Shown here: in pieces, positions 42,581 through 53,165 of the stretch | Layout: each line of letters opens with the position of its first letter | How positions within the stretch are numbered: position 1 is the stretch's first letter | Assembly: GCA_951394045.1 (NCBI GenBank) | Contig: OX595997.1 | Span: 1,798,001-1,862,000 of the forward strand | Direction: 5' to 3' | Length of the DNA stretch: 64,000 nt | DNA from: Nitzschia sp. DOCU1 | Taxonomy: Eukaryota; Bacillariophyta; Bacillariophyceae; Bacillariales; Bacillariaceae | Made by a program: the position numbers and the translations under genes | Notes under the pieces: model-generated | Told to the model about the DNA's origin: nothing | The model's database searches: none | The model's input: the letters and a program-made list of their open reading frames with translations, nothing else

Positions 42581-45500
42581 ATGAAGATTAGCAGCGCTGC
42601 CTTGTGGGCAGTGATCGGTGCTTCCCTCCAATGGGAAGTCCTTTCGTTTGCCACGCTTCCTCGACCGGTCGCTTCGCGAACGCCCGTCGTTGCTGGCCTG
42701 CCACACTTTCATTCGGTAGGACGAGTGGCCTTACAGTTGGCGGCTCTTCCAACGATTGATATTCGTACGGCACCGCCCGAACAAATTGATTCGCTAGTAA
42801 GAGATGAATACATGGCATGGGCACTAAAGTTTGGCAAGCCTACCAGTGATTCTCGTTATCCAATCTTCAAGAGAAACTATTTGATGCAACTCCAATACGA
42901 TCAACAGACAGGCGTCTATTGTGGTCTCAATGAATTTGGAGACATGACGCCACAAGAATATGAACAATTCACGGCACAAAAACCTGAAAAGCCTACTAAT
43001 CCAACGCCGACTGTCGGAGATGTCGATGGCAAGATTCGTTCCGAATATCAAGCCTGGGCCAAGGACTTTGGCAAGGAACTGTCCGAAGAACGTTATAGTG
43101 TATTCAAATCCAATTTTATGGAAAATATGAAATACTACGAACAAACGGGAACCTACTATGTCTTGAATGAATATGCCGATTGGACACCTCAAGAATATGA
43201 AGCCTTGAAGCAAGAGGTACGCAAACGACATGTGTCTCCTGTGCTACTGTATTGTGCTTCTTATTCTGACCATTGAATTCTTTGCATATTGTTATTTGTC
43301 ATGAAACAGCCGGCAGTGGACAGTGTCGAAGCTGTGGCTGCCGCAAATTACATGGAATCCTTGGGTGGTGGTAGTAGTGGCGGAGCTGCTGCTGTCAAAG
43401 CATCGTCCTACATGCCAAAATCGTACAAGCCAAGTTCAGGAAGTGGAATGCCATCGTATTTTGATAACATGAACAGCAGTGGTGCAACTACGACGTCGTC
43501 GGCTTCGTTGACACCCGCTGGACCTGCCGACCATCATTCTGCTGCTCCTCCATCGGGGGCAGGAATGCCGTCATATGCCGATCGACTGGCGGGTGGAACT
43601 GGCGGCGGCAAAATGAAGCCGGCTTCTTACATGCCGAAATCTTACAAGCAAAGCTCTGGAAGTGGCATGCCATCGTATTTTGACAGCATGAGCGGCGGTG
43701 GCGGTGGAGGTAGTGCTCCATCAAGTTTTACAGCACCACCGGCCTCGTCGTCGCAGGCTGCCGGTACTCCCCCAACTGGCGCAGGAATGCCATCGTATGC
43801 TGATCGTTTGGCGGGTGGAACTGGCGGGAAGATGAAACCTGCGTCGTATATGCCGAAATCTTACAAGCAGAGTTCCGGAAGCGGTATGCCTTCGTATTTC
43901 GACAGTATGAGTGGTGGTGGCGGTGGAGGCAGTGCTCCATCAAGTTATACAGCACCACCGGCCTCGTCGTCGCAGGCTGCCGGTACTCCCCCAACTGGCG
44001 CAGGAATGCCATCGTATGCCGATCGTTTGGCAGGTGGATCTGGCGGGAAGATGAAGCCTGCGTCGTACATGCCAAAATCTTACAAGCAGAGTTCCGGAAG
44101 TGGCATGCCTTCGTATTTTGACAGCATGAGCGGCGGTGGCGGTGGAGGCAGTGCTCCATCAAGTTATACAGCACCACCGGCCTCGTCGTCGCAGGCTGCC
44201 GGTACTCCCCCAACAGGCGCGGGAATGCCATCGTATGCCGATAGGCTGGCAGGTGGATCTGGCGGGAAGATGAAGCCTGCGTCGTACATGCCAAAATCGT
44301 ACAAGCAGAGTTCCGGAAGTGGCATGCCTTCGTATTTCGATAGCATGAGTGGTGGTGGCGGTGGAGGTAGTGCTCCATCAAGTTATACAGCACCACCGGC
44401 TTCATCGTCGCAAGCTGCCGGTACGCCCCCAACAGGTGCAGGAATGCCATCGTATGCCGATCGTTTGGCAGGTGGATCTGGTGGCAAAATGAAGCCAGCC
44501 TCTTACATGCCAAAATCGTACAAGCAAAGTTCAGGAAGTGGCATGCCTTCGTATTTCGACAGTATGAGTGGTGGTGGAGGTAGTGCTCCATCAAGTTATA
44601 CAGCACCACCGGCTTCATCGTCGCAAGCTGCCGGTACTCCCCCAACTGGCGCAGGAATGCCATCGTATGCCGATCGTTTGGCAGGTGGATCTGGCGGGAA
44701 GATGAAGCCTGCGTCGTATATGCCAAAATCGTACAAGCAGTCGTCGGGATCTGGAATGCCTTCATATTTCAACAGTATGGGAAGCAGCGGCGGCTCTTCG
44801 CCCAGTTATTCGGCACCTCCTGAAGCCGCAGCAGCTCAGCAAGCCGCCAGTAGCAGCACCCCACCTTCTGGAGCAGGTATGTCCTCCTACACAGAAGCTC
44901 TTTCAGGAGGCGGAAGCACGATGAAGCAGTCGTCGTACATGCCCAAATCATACAAGAAGTCGTCCGGCTCTGGAATGCCTTCCTACTTTGATAGCATGGG
45001 TGGTACTGGTTCTTCTGGAGCTGCCGCTGGCCCTTCCTCATACGCCGAATCGCTTTCTGGAGGATCCGCAAAGATGAAGCAGTCTTCCTACATGCCCAAA
45101 TCGTACAAGCAATCGTCGGGATCTGGCATGCCGTCGTACTTCGACAACATTGGAAGTAGTGGCGGCGCCACACCCAGCTATTCGGCGCCTCCCGCTTCGT
45201 CCGGGCCTGCTCCAGCCCAACAGCAAGCCGCCAGTAGCAGCGCCCCGCCTTCTGGAATGCCTTCCTACTTTGATAGCATGGGTGGAACTGGTTCCTCTGG
45301 AGCTGCCGCCGGGCCTTCCTCATACGCCGAATCTCTTTCTGGAGGATCCGCAAAGATGAAGCCATCTTCCTACATGCCCAAATCGTACAAGCAATCTTCG
45401 GGGTCTGGAATGCCGTCGTACTTCGACAACATTGGAAGTAGTGGTGGCGCTGCACCCAGTTATTCGGCGCCTCCTGCTACGTCCGGGCCTACTCCAGCAC

Positions 45501-46585
45501 AGCAGCAAGCCGCCAGTAGCAGTGCCCCACCTTCGGGAGCAGGTATGTCATCCTACACAGAAGCTCTTTCGGGAGGCGGAAGCAAGATGAAGCAGTCGTC
45601 GTACATGCCCAAATCATACAAGAAGTCGTCCGGCTCTGGAATGCCTTCCTACTTTGATAGCATGGGTGGAACTGGTTCCTCTGGAGCTGCCGCCGGGCCT
45701 TCCTCATACGCCGAATCTCTTTCTGGAGGATCCGCAAAGATGAAGCCATCTTCCTACATGCCCAAATCGTACAAGCAATCTTCGGGGTCTGGAATGCCGT
45801 CGTACTTCGACAACATTGGAAGTAGTGGTGGCGCTGCACCCAGTTATTCGGCGCCTCCTGCTACGTCCGGGCCTACTCCAGCACAGCAGCAAGCCGCCAG
45901 TAGCAGCACTCCACCTTCTGGAGCTGGTATGTCATCTTACACAGAAGCTCTGTCGGGTGGCGGAAGCAAGATGAAGCAGTCGTCGTACATGCCTAAATCA
46001 TACAAGAAGTCGTCCGGCTCTGGAATGCCTTCTTACTTTGATAGCATGGGCGGCGGTGGTAAGCAGTCTTCGTACATGCCCAAATCGTACAAGCAATCGT
46101 CGGGATCTGGAATGCCGTCGTACTTTGACAACATGGGCCCCGCCTGGGGAACGGCGCCCAAAACTCCGTCTCTAGGCTTCAAAGAAACTTCTCCACCACC
46201 AAATGTCCGACCGAATATTGCTCCTGCTCGACCGGCGAATGCTCAAGCAACCCAGCTTGCTCGCGTCACCAACAGCCCCACACAAGCCAAGATTAATACT
46301 AAACTCAAGTGCGATCAGACCATGATCATGCGAGAAGGAGAGTTCTTTTTGCCGCATGCCATGGATCCTGTCATTAAGCGAAAAAATCTCCAGCCGGATC
46401 AGGACAGTAGCTCGCGCTATTTCTTTACCGGCCGTCTTTGTGCTTCTGAACCATTCCGCCCCGTTCCCATGGAGAGTCGGTTCCCATCGGATCAAGAACG
46501 AGCCGACGTTCAAACCAGACGAACTCTCATGTATTTCCAACAAGCCAACCGCAGGCGCTTTTCGAATCCCAAGATTCAAGAGTAA
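42581..46585 (+). CDS. Presumptive plastid protein: two I29-like domains plus 14x SYMPKSYK array, 1303 aa
   Basis: Exons are 42581-43216 and 43310-46585, with a 93-bp GT-AG intron in phase 0. The N-terminus is a signal peptide (residues 1-22) followed at VLS-FATLP by Phe at the predicted +1 position, like the diatom ASAFAP plastid motif, and then an Arg/Ser transit-like stretch. Residues ~75-130 and ~154-209 are two copies of a cathepsin-propeptide (I29)-like fold with ERFNIN-type spacing and LNEFGDMTPQEY or LNEYADWTPQEY; no protease domain follows. The rest is Gly/Ser/Pro/Ala rich, with 14 copies of SYMPKSYK, each followed by a GSGMPSYFD-type motif. The first half has a 73-residue period. 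A basic ~150-residue C-terminal region ends the protein. Probably a disordered multivalent scaffold; a pyrenoid role is a hypothesis. Confidence 0.75.
43404..46130 (+). repeat. Coding tandem repeats of the SYMPKSYK array
   Basis: Successive repeats start 219 bp apart (ATG of SYMPKSYK at 43631, 43850, 44069, 44288, 44507), then 213 bp to 44720. The second half uses a compound unit alternating KKSSGSGMPSYFDSM and KQSSGSGMPSYFDNI versions. High DNA identity between units shows recent expansion. Large antisense frames here are by-products of the repeat. Confidence 0.9.
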
Positions 46586-47349
46586 ACAATCCAGCAGGAA
46601 ATGCAAATCAAATTACCACACGCGCGCTATATCAAACTAGCAAAGCGGCTATTAGGCAACCACCCACTTGAGAGATACCATTAAAATAGACAACTATCCG
46701 CTTTGATTATGTTGCTGCTTCTAGCAATTATCATTAAAGGAATGTCATGAATCGTAGAGACGAATTCGAGTTTCTTGTTCCAAGAAACTACTCCACTACT
46801 AGTCGTTCCTCTAGAGTAGAGCTGTTACTGACTACTAGTAGTAGCTACTTTTCAAGAAGCGCTGGTCGTGATGGCTCGAATTGGTACCACTTCAATATGA
46901 GGAGCTCCGCTTGATTCCGAAAGATGAAATCATATTGACGCTGTCGCTTGCTCGTCGCTACTGCCATAGCTTTGGAGTACGGAGAGAGCTACTTACTACC
47001 ATGTCCATAGACTACTAGTAGTAGTTCCCTAGTCTAAACCTTTGTTTTATTTCTGCCGTTATGGGAACCCAAATGCCTGAAGCTTGCTGTGCACCACCAG
47101 GCGGCAGCATCCTACCACGTACTATCTTCGTCATTCATTTCGCAAAGTCCTAGTATCCATAACCTCGACGACCGAGCGAGAGGATTGATCCCTTTGCTCA
47201 CCTGAACGGTATTCAATACCTGACAAGTAATTAAACTCGTTTGGATCTCTCACCTTCTTTTGCCTTCATTTTTGTTTTAGCTTTTGTAGTTTCCATTCGC
47301 ATTAGTATTGTTATTCCATGTCCCCATGATTACAAACCGTATCATTTTC
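46586..47349. other. Intergenic between convergent genes
   Basis: No gene is seen. Short CTACTAGTAG-type palindromes occur near 46835 and 47015, a motif common in the noncoding parts of this window. Confidence 0.5.
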
Positions 47350-48864
47350 CTAAAGGTAAGAAGAGTAGTCGAGTCGTGGTGTGGAAGACGACGACGACGT
47401 TTGTAGCGAGGAGGAAGGTCCCGCAAGTTTGCGTTGCCACTCATTCAAATGGTGGGCTACAGATCGTGTATATACCAGTGGTTGTTGACCCGCAGAACCA
47501 AACACGGCTTGGGAAGGTACACGTTGTAAAAACGACAAGGTGCGTCGGACCGAAGAACAAAACAAATCCACCCGCTCTAAATGGGGTGAAGTCGATGTGG
47601 CATGTAACAAGGCATCGTCTTGGGCTTTCAATAACTGGTCCAAATGAGGATGAGGCTGGTATTCAAAGGCTTCAATGGACAACTCGCCAGGTGGAGTGTG
47701 ACGCGTATGAATGACCGACAAGGAATTTCGACAACGATTCATGGCCCGTGCCCAGATTCGAGCCTGACGTACTTCGAGGGCCGGACCTTGAAGCTGCACT
47801 GGGATTTCCTCTAGAGAAAAGACACGACCCGTCCTCGTTTCAATGCCCATGCCGCGCGCATACAACAAGTTTTCGTTGGAAACAACATTCAAACCCGAAA
47901 TAGCGGCCGTCACGAGATGGATGGTGAGTTGGGAAGCATACTTGTCGGCTAACATGGCCCAGGTTTCCATCAAGTCTTTGGATAGTTTGTGGGAGGTTCC
48001 TTCGTTACAACCTCCCACTAAATGAAGATCCATTTGAATGTTTGAGATTTGGAGTTTTTTGTTGTTGTTGCTGCTGTGGGGAAGCATGGCAGGCAAAAAG
48101 CCAGGAAACTGAAATGTTTCGGTAGGACTTGTCGTTGGTAACCAATTGCTCTGGCTGTTGTTGTTGTTGTTGTTGTTATGATGATTGTAGCTGTCATTAT
48201 CGTTTTCGCCTGCATCTTCTTCGTGTTCATCCACGGCATCAAAAAATCCAAAATCGTCGTCGTGATCATGCACTTGAGCCGTCTTGGCACTATCATCATC
48301 GTCATCGAGCTCATCATGAGCGTCGGCTACAAGTGACTTTAGTATTGTTTCGTTTTCTTGATGATGCCGCAAATGTTCCAAGAGCATTTCTTCCAAACAG
48401 TGCGGTACGCATTCATCCAAGTGGGCCAGCGTTGTTAATGTACTGCTTGTAGTGCTCTTCTTGCTATGCAAGGCCAGTACATGACACGTCGTGGCATATC
48501 CACTTATCAAAATATCAATTTGTTGATGAGTCGCATGAGCGACTTCTCCTTGCAAGACGTTTAGGCACGTCGTTGCGGTAGCATCCATGCGTTCTTCCAA
48601 GAAGGACAAGCATGACGATTGATGATGGAGATCTCGGGCTCGTTTGGCTAGTGTAGGATGTGTTTCCAAATAACGATTCAAGTCTGCCGGACTGGATTCT
48701 CGTCGTGGCAAGCGCAATACTTGACCACACGGCAAATGCAGGGCTGTTCGAGTCGTTGAGTGATTGCCCGATGGGCTGCTGGAATCTTCTTCTTCGTGTG
48801 CTGCTGCCGCCGCCGTCAAGCACAAGTGGAGGCAAGATTGCGACTTGGAGATTCTTCGGGCCAT
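47350..48864 (-). CDS. NTAN1: Protein N-terminal asparagine amidohydrolase (NTAN1), 504 aa
   Basis: The enzyme deamidates N-terminal Asn to Asp, feeding the Arg/N-degron pathway in cytosol or nucleus. The sequence shows the family's ATTCH motif with the presumed catalytic Cys at residue 127 (SGYATTCHVLALHS). It also has MDLHLVGGCNEG, the IHLVTAAISGLN segment, a GPALEVRQARIW region and the C-terminal YQPHPHLDQLL with TSPHLE. Family members are usually about 300 aa. The extra length comes from a low-complexity Asp/His/Asn insert at residues ~175-250 and a Ser-rich tail. The start at 48864 gives a basic N-terminus; no intron is needed. The gene is convergent with the 42581 gene and divergent from 49372. 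Confidence 0.85.
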   Translation of the reverse strand: MARRISKSQSCLHLCLTAAAAAHEEEDSSSPSGNHSTTRTALHLPCGQVLRLPRRESSPADLNRYLETHPTLAKRARDLHHQSSCLSFLEERMDATATTCLNVLQGEVAHATHQQIDILISGYATTCHVLALHSKKSTTSSTLTTLAHLDECVPHCLEEMLLEHLRHHQENETILKSLVADAHDELDDDDDSAKTAQVHDHDDDFGFFDAVDEHEEDAGENDNDSYNHHNNNNNNNSQSNWLPTTSPTETFQFPGFLPAMLPHSSNNNKKLQISNIQMDLHLVGGCNEGTSHKLSKDLMETWAMLADKYASQLTIHLVTAAISGLNVVSNENLLYARGMGIETRTGRVFSLEEIPVQLQGPALEVRQARIWARAMNRCRNSLSVIHTRHTPPGELSIEAFEYQPHPHLDQLLKAQDDALLHATSTSPHLERVDLFCSSVRRTLSFLQRVPSQAVFGSAGQQPLVYTRSVAHHLNEWQRKLAGPSSSLQTSSSSSTPRLDYSSYL

Positions 48865-49371
48865 GCTGATGGATATCGATGCAATGACTAGCTATGTAGT
48901 TAGCTAGTTCCTTGGGATGGAAGGGGCTGAGGTTGTGTTTGTTGTGCTGATCCTTGGAGGTCGAAGCAGTGCCATTGACATATATTTGGAGCTACCGCCG
49001 ATCAAAGTTTCGCCTTTTTGCATGGGAGAGAGAGAAAGTTCAATTCGCACAAAGTGACGTCGGCTTGGTGGCGTCGTCCAAGTTCAACAGAGGGCATATT
49101 CGAAAGTTGATCCGGGTGTCAACTAAACACTATGCCCCAGATATGCTAAACCCGCTACCGGTATGTCTCAGACGACATTTGATTAGCCCTTCCGGCGGCC
49201 GACTCAATGGAACCAAAAGCTAAAGAAATCAGTTTGTCTGTCTGTATCGATTTCCATTTGGTTTCCCACGAATTCGGTCTCCCAAAACTCCACTCGGCAA
49301 AACACACTTTCGAGCGTTGACAATGAGATGTGATCACTTTCTTCGCTTTCACATATCTCATCATCATCATC

Positions 49372-50694
49372 ATGACTTCTATTCCTGTACCCCGCACGCC
49401 CCCCAGCATGCTATCGTCCCTGCTGGGTACGTGGACGTTGCAAACCCGTGCGAGTAGTGACTTGGGTTTGTACAAAGGCCGCTCGTGGTTTGTGATGCAC
49501 GTGATGCGAGATCCCTTGCAAGCCCTGAGTTGTCAACTAGGTGAATGCGACGAACGACAAAATCATCTGTGTCAACACACTAGTGGATGTATCGATACTT
49601 CCACTAGCATTTCTCAATGGAGTGATGGTGAGTGCTAGAGTAGAGGGTGCTTGGACTGTGATTGTGTGTGTTATGCCTGCTAACACTCCTAAACAGTCTC
49701 CATCTTTTTTCAATTTGGATTCGAGATCGAATCCGGCACGTATCCTTGGCGGACCCATGTCGTCCAGAATACCAGCGACTGGCTGGGTCCTTACAATCTC
49801 GTGTTGCCGCAACATTCCTACAAGATTGAAAGTCGTTATGTCGCTACCGTCGCGACGGATTATCTACAAGTTCCCACCAATTTTACTCTGAATGACAAGA
49901 CCTTGTTTGATCAAACCGTAGGAGCCACGGCTGTCCATCATTCCATTGCAAGTCAAACTTTGCTAAAGCCGACTCAAGATCCTTATCAGGCACAAGCCGA
50001 TTCGTGTGCCAATGGCGACCTTCATCCGATTTTGCCAAGATTACAACTCCGAGAATACAATCATTGGCAATTGGATTTTATTCTATTGAATATGGACACG
50101 GAACTCACCAAGGTATGGCCTACCATTGACAAGCACTTGCCGGAGTTTCCCGTAGTAGGGCCCTATTGTTTTCAAGGAGATCCCAATCGCGCCTATGGTT
50201 TGAATATTAGTTTTGATTCCGATGCGGGAGCCAATAATACTTGGGACTTTACGCAAGGCTGCCAAGGAAATTTACCGTGTTGGCCGACGGATCCAAAACC
50301 TCCCAAACCTCCTCAACCCAATGATGACGGCGGCGACAACAACAGCAGCATGGTATGGAGGCTGTTGCAATCCTATGGAGTGTACTTTTTAGTATTGGCA
50401 TTGGTGATTTCGTGGACTTGGAATTGTCAATTGTCCTATCAACTACAACGAGATCGAGAAGAACATGGTGTGTCAGAACAACGACGACGACGAAGACGCA
50501 CAACGACTACACGGCAACCACAAACGGAAAATGAGCAACTACAAGAACCATTACTACCACTAGCATCCCAAGAACAAGAACCACGATCCGACGAATCCGC
50601 GTCTATGGTTGCTACTGCTACGGACAAGAATCCCGCTGCCGACAATGCCGCTTCTTCCGAGGATGCTGCTGTTGCTGCGACGAACGCGGTATAA
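49372..50694 (+). CDS. Single-pass membrane protein of unknown function, 417 aa, 2 exons
   Basis: Exons are 49372-49627 and 49697-50694, with a 69-bp GT-AG intron (GTGAGT at the donor). The join keeps frame and reads SQWSDVSIFFQFGFEIES. The large N-terminal part has several Cys residues and possible N-glycosylation sites (NTS, NFT, NIS, NNT), suggesting a lumenal or extracellular domain. One membrane segment follows near residue 320 (VYFLVLALVISWTWN), and the C-terminal tail is Arg, Gln and Ser rich. A cleavable signal peptide is not obvious at the chosen ATG, so the start or first exon may be wrong. No family is recognised. Confidence 0.6.
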
Positions 50695-51494
50695 TATCGT
50701 GTCGCTAGAGGGATACTGCTCGTGCGGGTGGAGAGGTATTAGTTTCTTGTGTGTTGTACGTTGATTGTTGTGATGGATTTCCTAGTAGCTCCAGGCTGCA
50801 ACGGAATGGTATCGCTGTTGACGATGAAATGACCAAGGCTTCCTGTAAAGTAGCAACCATCGTTGATCATAGCTTTGTTGTAGTACAAACGCTCGCCGGA
50901 GTATACATCTACTCTAGCTCGCTCGTATAGTAGAGGCCAAGCTGGTAATAGTAAGTTGTCCTTGAGGTACGCTCAATCGTTTCTTGCCATGCACCAGAGG
51001 AAAGAGGTAGATAGAACAACTAACTCGTAGTTGGATATATGCTACTCTATACATTCTGATGAGATCAGGTAACCTACCTGCTGACTTTTCGTTCACTATT
51101 ATTTGTGTCTGCAAAACCACAAGTTACCAACTACTAATGCCGTTTGATGACGAATAGAAGATTTTAAAACGTAGCAACCATCGTTGACAATAACTTTGTT
51201 CTAGTAGTAGGAAAGCTCACCAGAGCACATTCATCTTGAGTGGTCATTTAGAGGCCAACCTGGTATAGTACACTATCCTTGACGCTCAACCGTACGTTTC
51301 TTGGAATGGTAGCATGAGCCAGCTGAAGACGTAGATAGAACTACTAGCTACTATTATTACAGCGAAGAGCGCGCGCTAAAAGCTAGTAGAATAGATAGTA
51401 CTCTAGATATTCTGCATAGATCATGAGAAAACGACCTTCTCACTATTGTTTGTGTTAATAGCTAAAAGCAGTCCTCGATGCATCGAGAGATGAT
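50695..51494. other. Intergenic between convergent genes, with a degenerate direct repeat
   Basis: No gene is seen. Sequences near 50850-51120 and 51165-51440 resemble each other (for example GTAGCAACCATCGTTGA at 50851 and 51173, and GAGGCCAA around 50932 and 51250), suggesting an old ~320-bp tandem duplication. Confidence 0.45.
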
Positions 51495-53165
51495 CTACTC
51501 CTGTCCTGGCTCGGCTATTAGGCCGCGCCCGTTTCGAATAGGCCCTCCAGCTGCAGCTGCCATAGCCCTGAGCATGGAAAAGCCCTGCGTGGCCGATTGA
51601 GAGGACGACGACTCGGACGTTGTCGGCGAAGTCGGAATCCCATCGTCATCTTCGTCCAGCGTCATGGGAAGTGGAAGTAAGGTCATTGAATCCCTGCGAA
51701 AGTCGCGGGGGTTATGGAAGTTGTTGTTCTCGCGTAGCGGGTGAGGAGATGAAGGGGCGTCCCGGAGAGTTCCTTCCGACCGGGTGGGATCGTCAATGGA
51801 AGTTACAATAGACTCTGGGATGTCAGAGTAGTAAGCTGCCACTTTCGATGCGGCCCCAGCCACCGAAAGGGAATCCCGGCGATAGTCGCGAGCACGTGGG
51901 GGCTTGCCAACACTGGAAGCACTGCTTCGTGACGATGTACTGCCACGTCGAGAAGCAGGCGAGTGATTCTGGTGGCTAGTAGTGGAGGACTTGAAAGTAA
52001 TACCCCACTCTTGGAGCTCCTCTGCAAGATACTTTGCAACAAATTGCTGATCTTGCTGGGCAAGACGGCGTGCCACCTTAATGCACTGGCTAGAAGTGTC
52101 CCTAGAGGCCTGGGCCAAGTGGGCAGGCAAGGACTGATGAATCTTGTCTTGACGTTCTTGCTCGTCCAGAACAGCATTCCATGTCTTGGCGACATTTTCT
52201 TTGCGAGTACCGATCTTGGAACTGAGAAGATACGGCTCGAGACCCCGAATGCACACATTCGAAGGTTTGGGAGGAGAGGGACCATCCTCTCGCCTACTTT
52301 CGTCCAATTTCGGCTCCTCAACTTCAAACTCCGGAAGGACCAACTTGGACTTGAGCAGGCTCTTGATGAGGCGCTTGCTTTGAAGCTTGAATTGCTGAAT
52401 ATCCTTTTCAACATACCACGTTTCCACAACCTCTTCTGGAGTATACTCATTCAAGTGCAAACCCGTTTGAACATGCACCATGGGAGAAAATTGAACCGTT
52501 CGAGACTTTCTCGGAAGTCTTCGTCTTCTATGACGACGGTTTGAACCGGTCTCCTTCGCTTCCTCTTCCTCGGGAGCTTCCGCAATAGCTTTGGCCACTT
52601 CTTCATCTTGAAGACCGATTCGTTGCGCAATGTTCGAAGCCCGTAGAGCAATCGGAGCGTAAACCGCCGCTACTCCTTCCGGGGTGGGCGTAGGTCTATT
52701 CTCCTTTTCGTATTGTCTATCCTGTTCATCCAACACCGCATCTACCGCCTCATCGCGCAACCTTTTCCGCCTCTTGATTTCCTCCTCGGTCATGTGCTCT
52801 AACCCCCGCGATGTCACTTTCCCTGAAGATTCCCCCACCAGGCATCCATACTGCGTAAGCTGGTCAATTAGCTTTGAGTTCTCTCGCGACATCTCTGAAT
52901 ACTCAGTAGGCTGATACCATGTAACTCTTATACTTGTGGGGGTGTATTCCGATAGAGGTGTGATAGGGTATATCCGAGCAACGCCCCAGTGCACTGCCCT
53001 CTGTTGCCTCACTATTTCTTCGCTACAAGAAGTGCTTGTTATGCTGCTTGTGCTAGCGCCATACTCCAGTCGTTCCTGCTGGGGCTTCGTCCCAGCCGAA
53101 CTGTTACTAGTAGTAGAGGGAACCGGCTCATCCTCCATTATCATTGACGCTGAGGATGGGGGCAT
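51495..53165 (-). CDS. Protein with two RGLE-type domains, 556 aa
   Basis: I chose the ATG at 53165 (MPPSSASMIM) because the Ser-rich, acidic start suits the family; the frame stays open to an ATG at 53498. Domain 1 spans residues ~58-192: VHWGVARIYPI, SEYTPTSIRVTWYQPTEY, SRGLE, AVLDEQDRQ. Domain 2 spans ~223-382: VQFSPMVHVQT, NEYTPEEVVETWYVEKD, IRGLE, AVLDEQERQ. The two share order and spacing of motifs, so the protein contains an internal duplication. The C-terminal 165 residues are Ser rich, with repeated RRDS. No enzyme fold is recognised. The gene is head to head with the single-domain paralogue at 55257. I recall such EYT/RGLE proteins as numerous in diatoms, without known function. Confidence 0.7.
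   Translation of the reverse strand: MPPSSASMIMEDEPVPSTTSNSSAGTKPQQERLEYGASTSSITSTSCSEEIVRQQRAVHWGVARIYPITPLSEYTPTSIRVTWYQPTEYSEMSRENSKLIDQLTQYGCLVGESSGKVTSRGLEHMTEEEIKRRKRLRDEAVDAVLDEQDRQYEKENRPTPTPEGVAAVYAPIALRASNIAQRIGLQDEEVAKAIAEAPEEEEAKETGSNRRHRRRRLPRKSRTVQFSPMVHVQTGLHLNEYTPEEVVETWYVEKDIQQFKLQSKRLIKSLLKSKLVLPEFEVEEPKLDESRREDGPSPPKPSNVCIRGLEPYLLSSKIGTRKENVAKTWNAVLDEQERQDKIHQSLPAHLAQASRDTSSQCIKVARRLAQQDQQFVAKYLAEELQEWGITFKSSTTSHQNHSPASRRGSTSSRSSASSVGKPPRARDYRRDSLSVAGAASKVAAYYSDIPESIVTSIDDPTRSEGTLRDAPSSPHPLRENNNFHNPRDFRRDSMTLLPLPMTLDEDDDGIPTSPTTSESSSSQSATQGFSMLRAMAAAAGGPIRNGRGLIAEPGQE

Noticed and set aside
43728..45892. Long minus-strand frames (up to 345 codons) across the SYMPKSYK array
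   Set aside because: They are antisense by-products of the in-phase coding repeats; the plus frame has splice sites, targeting sequence and conserved domains.
47241..47714. Plus-strand frame with a hydrophobic start
   Set aside because: Most of it is antisense to the 3' end of NTAN1, and it lacks independent support.
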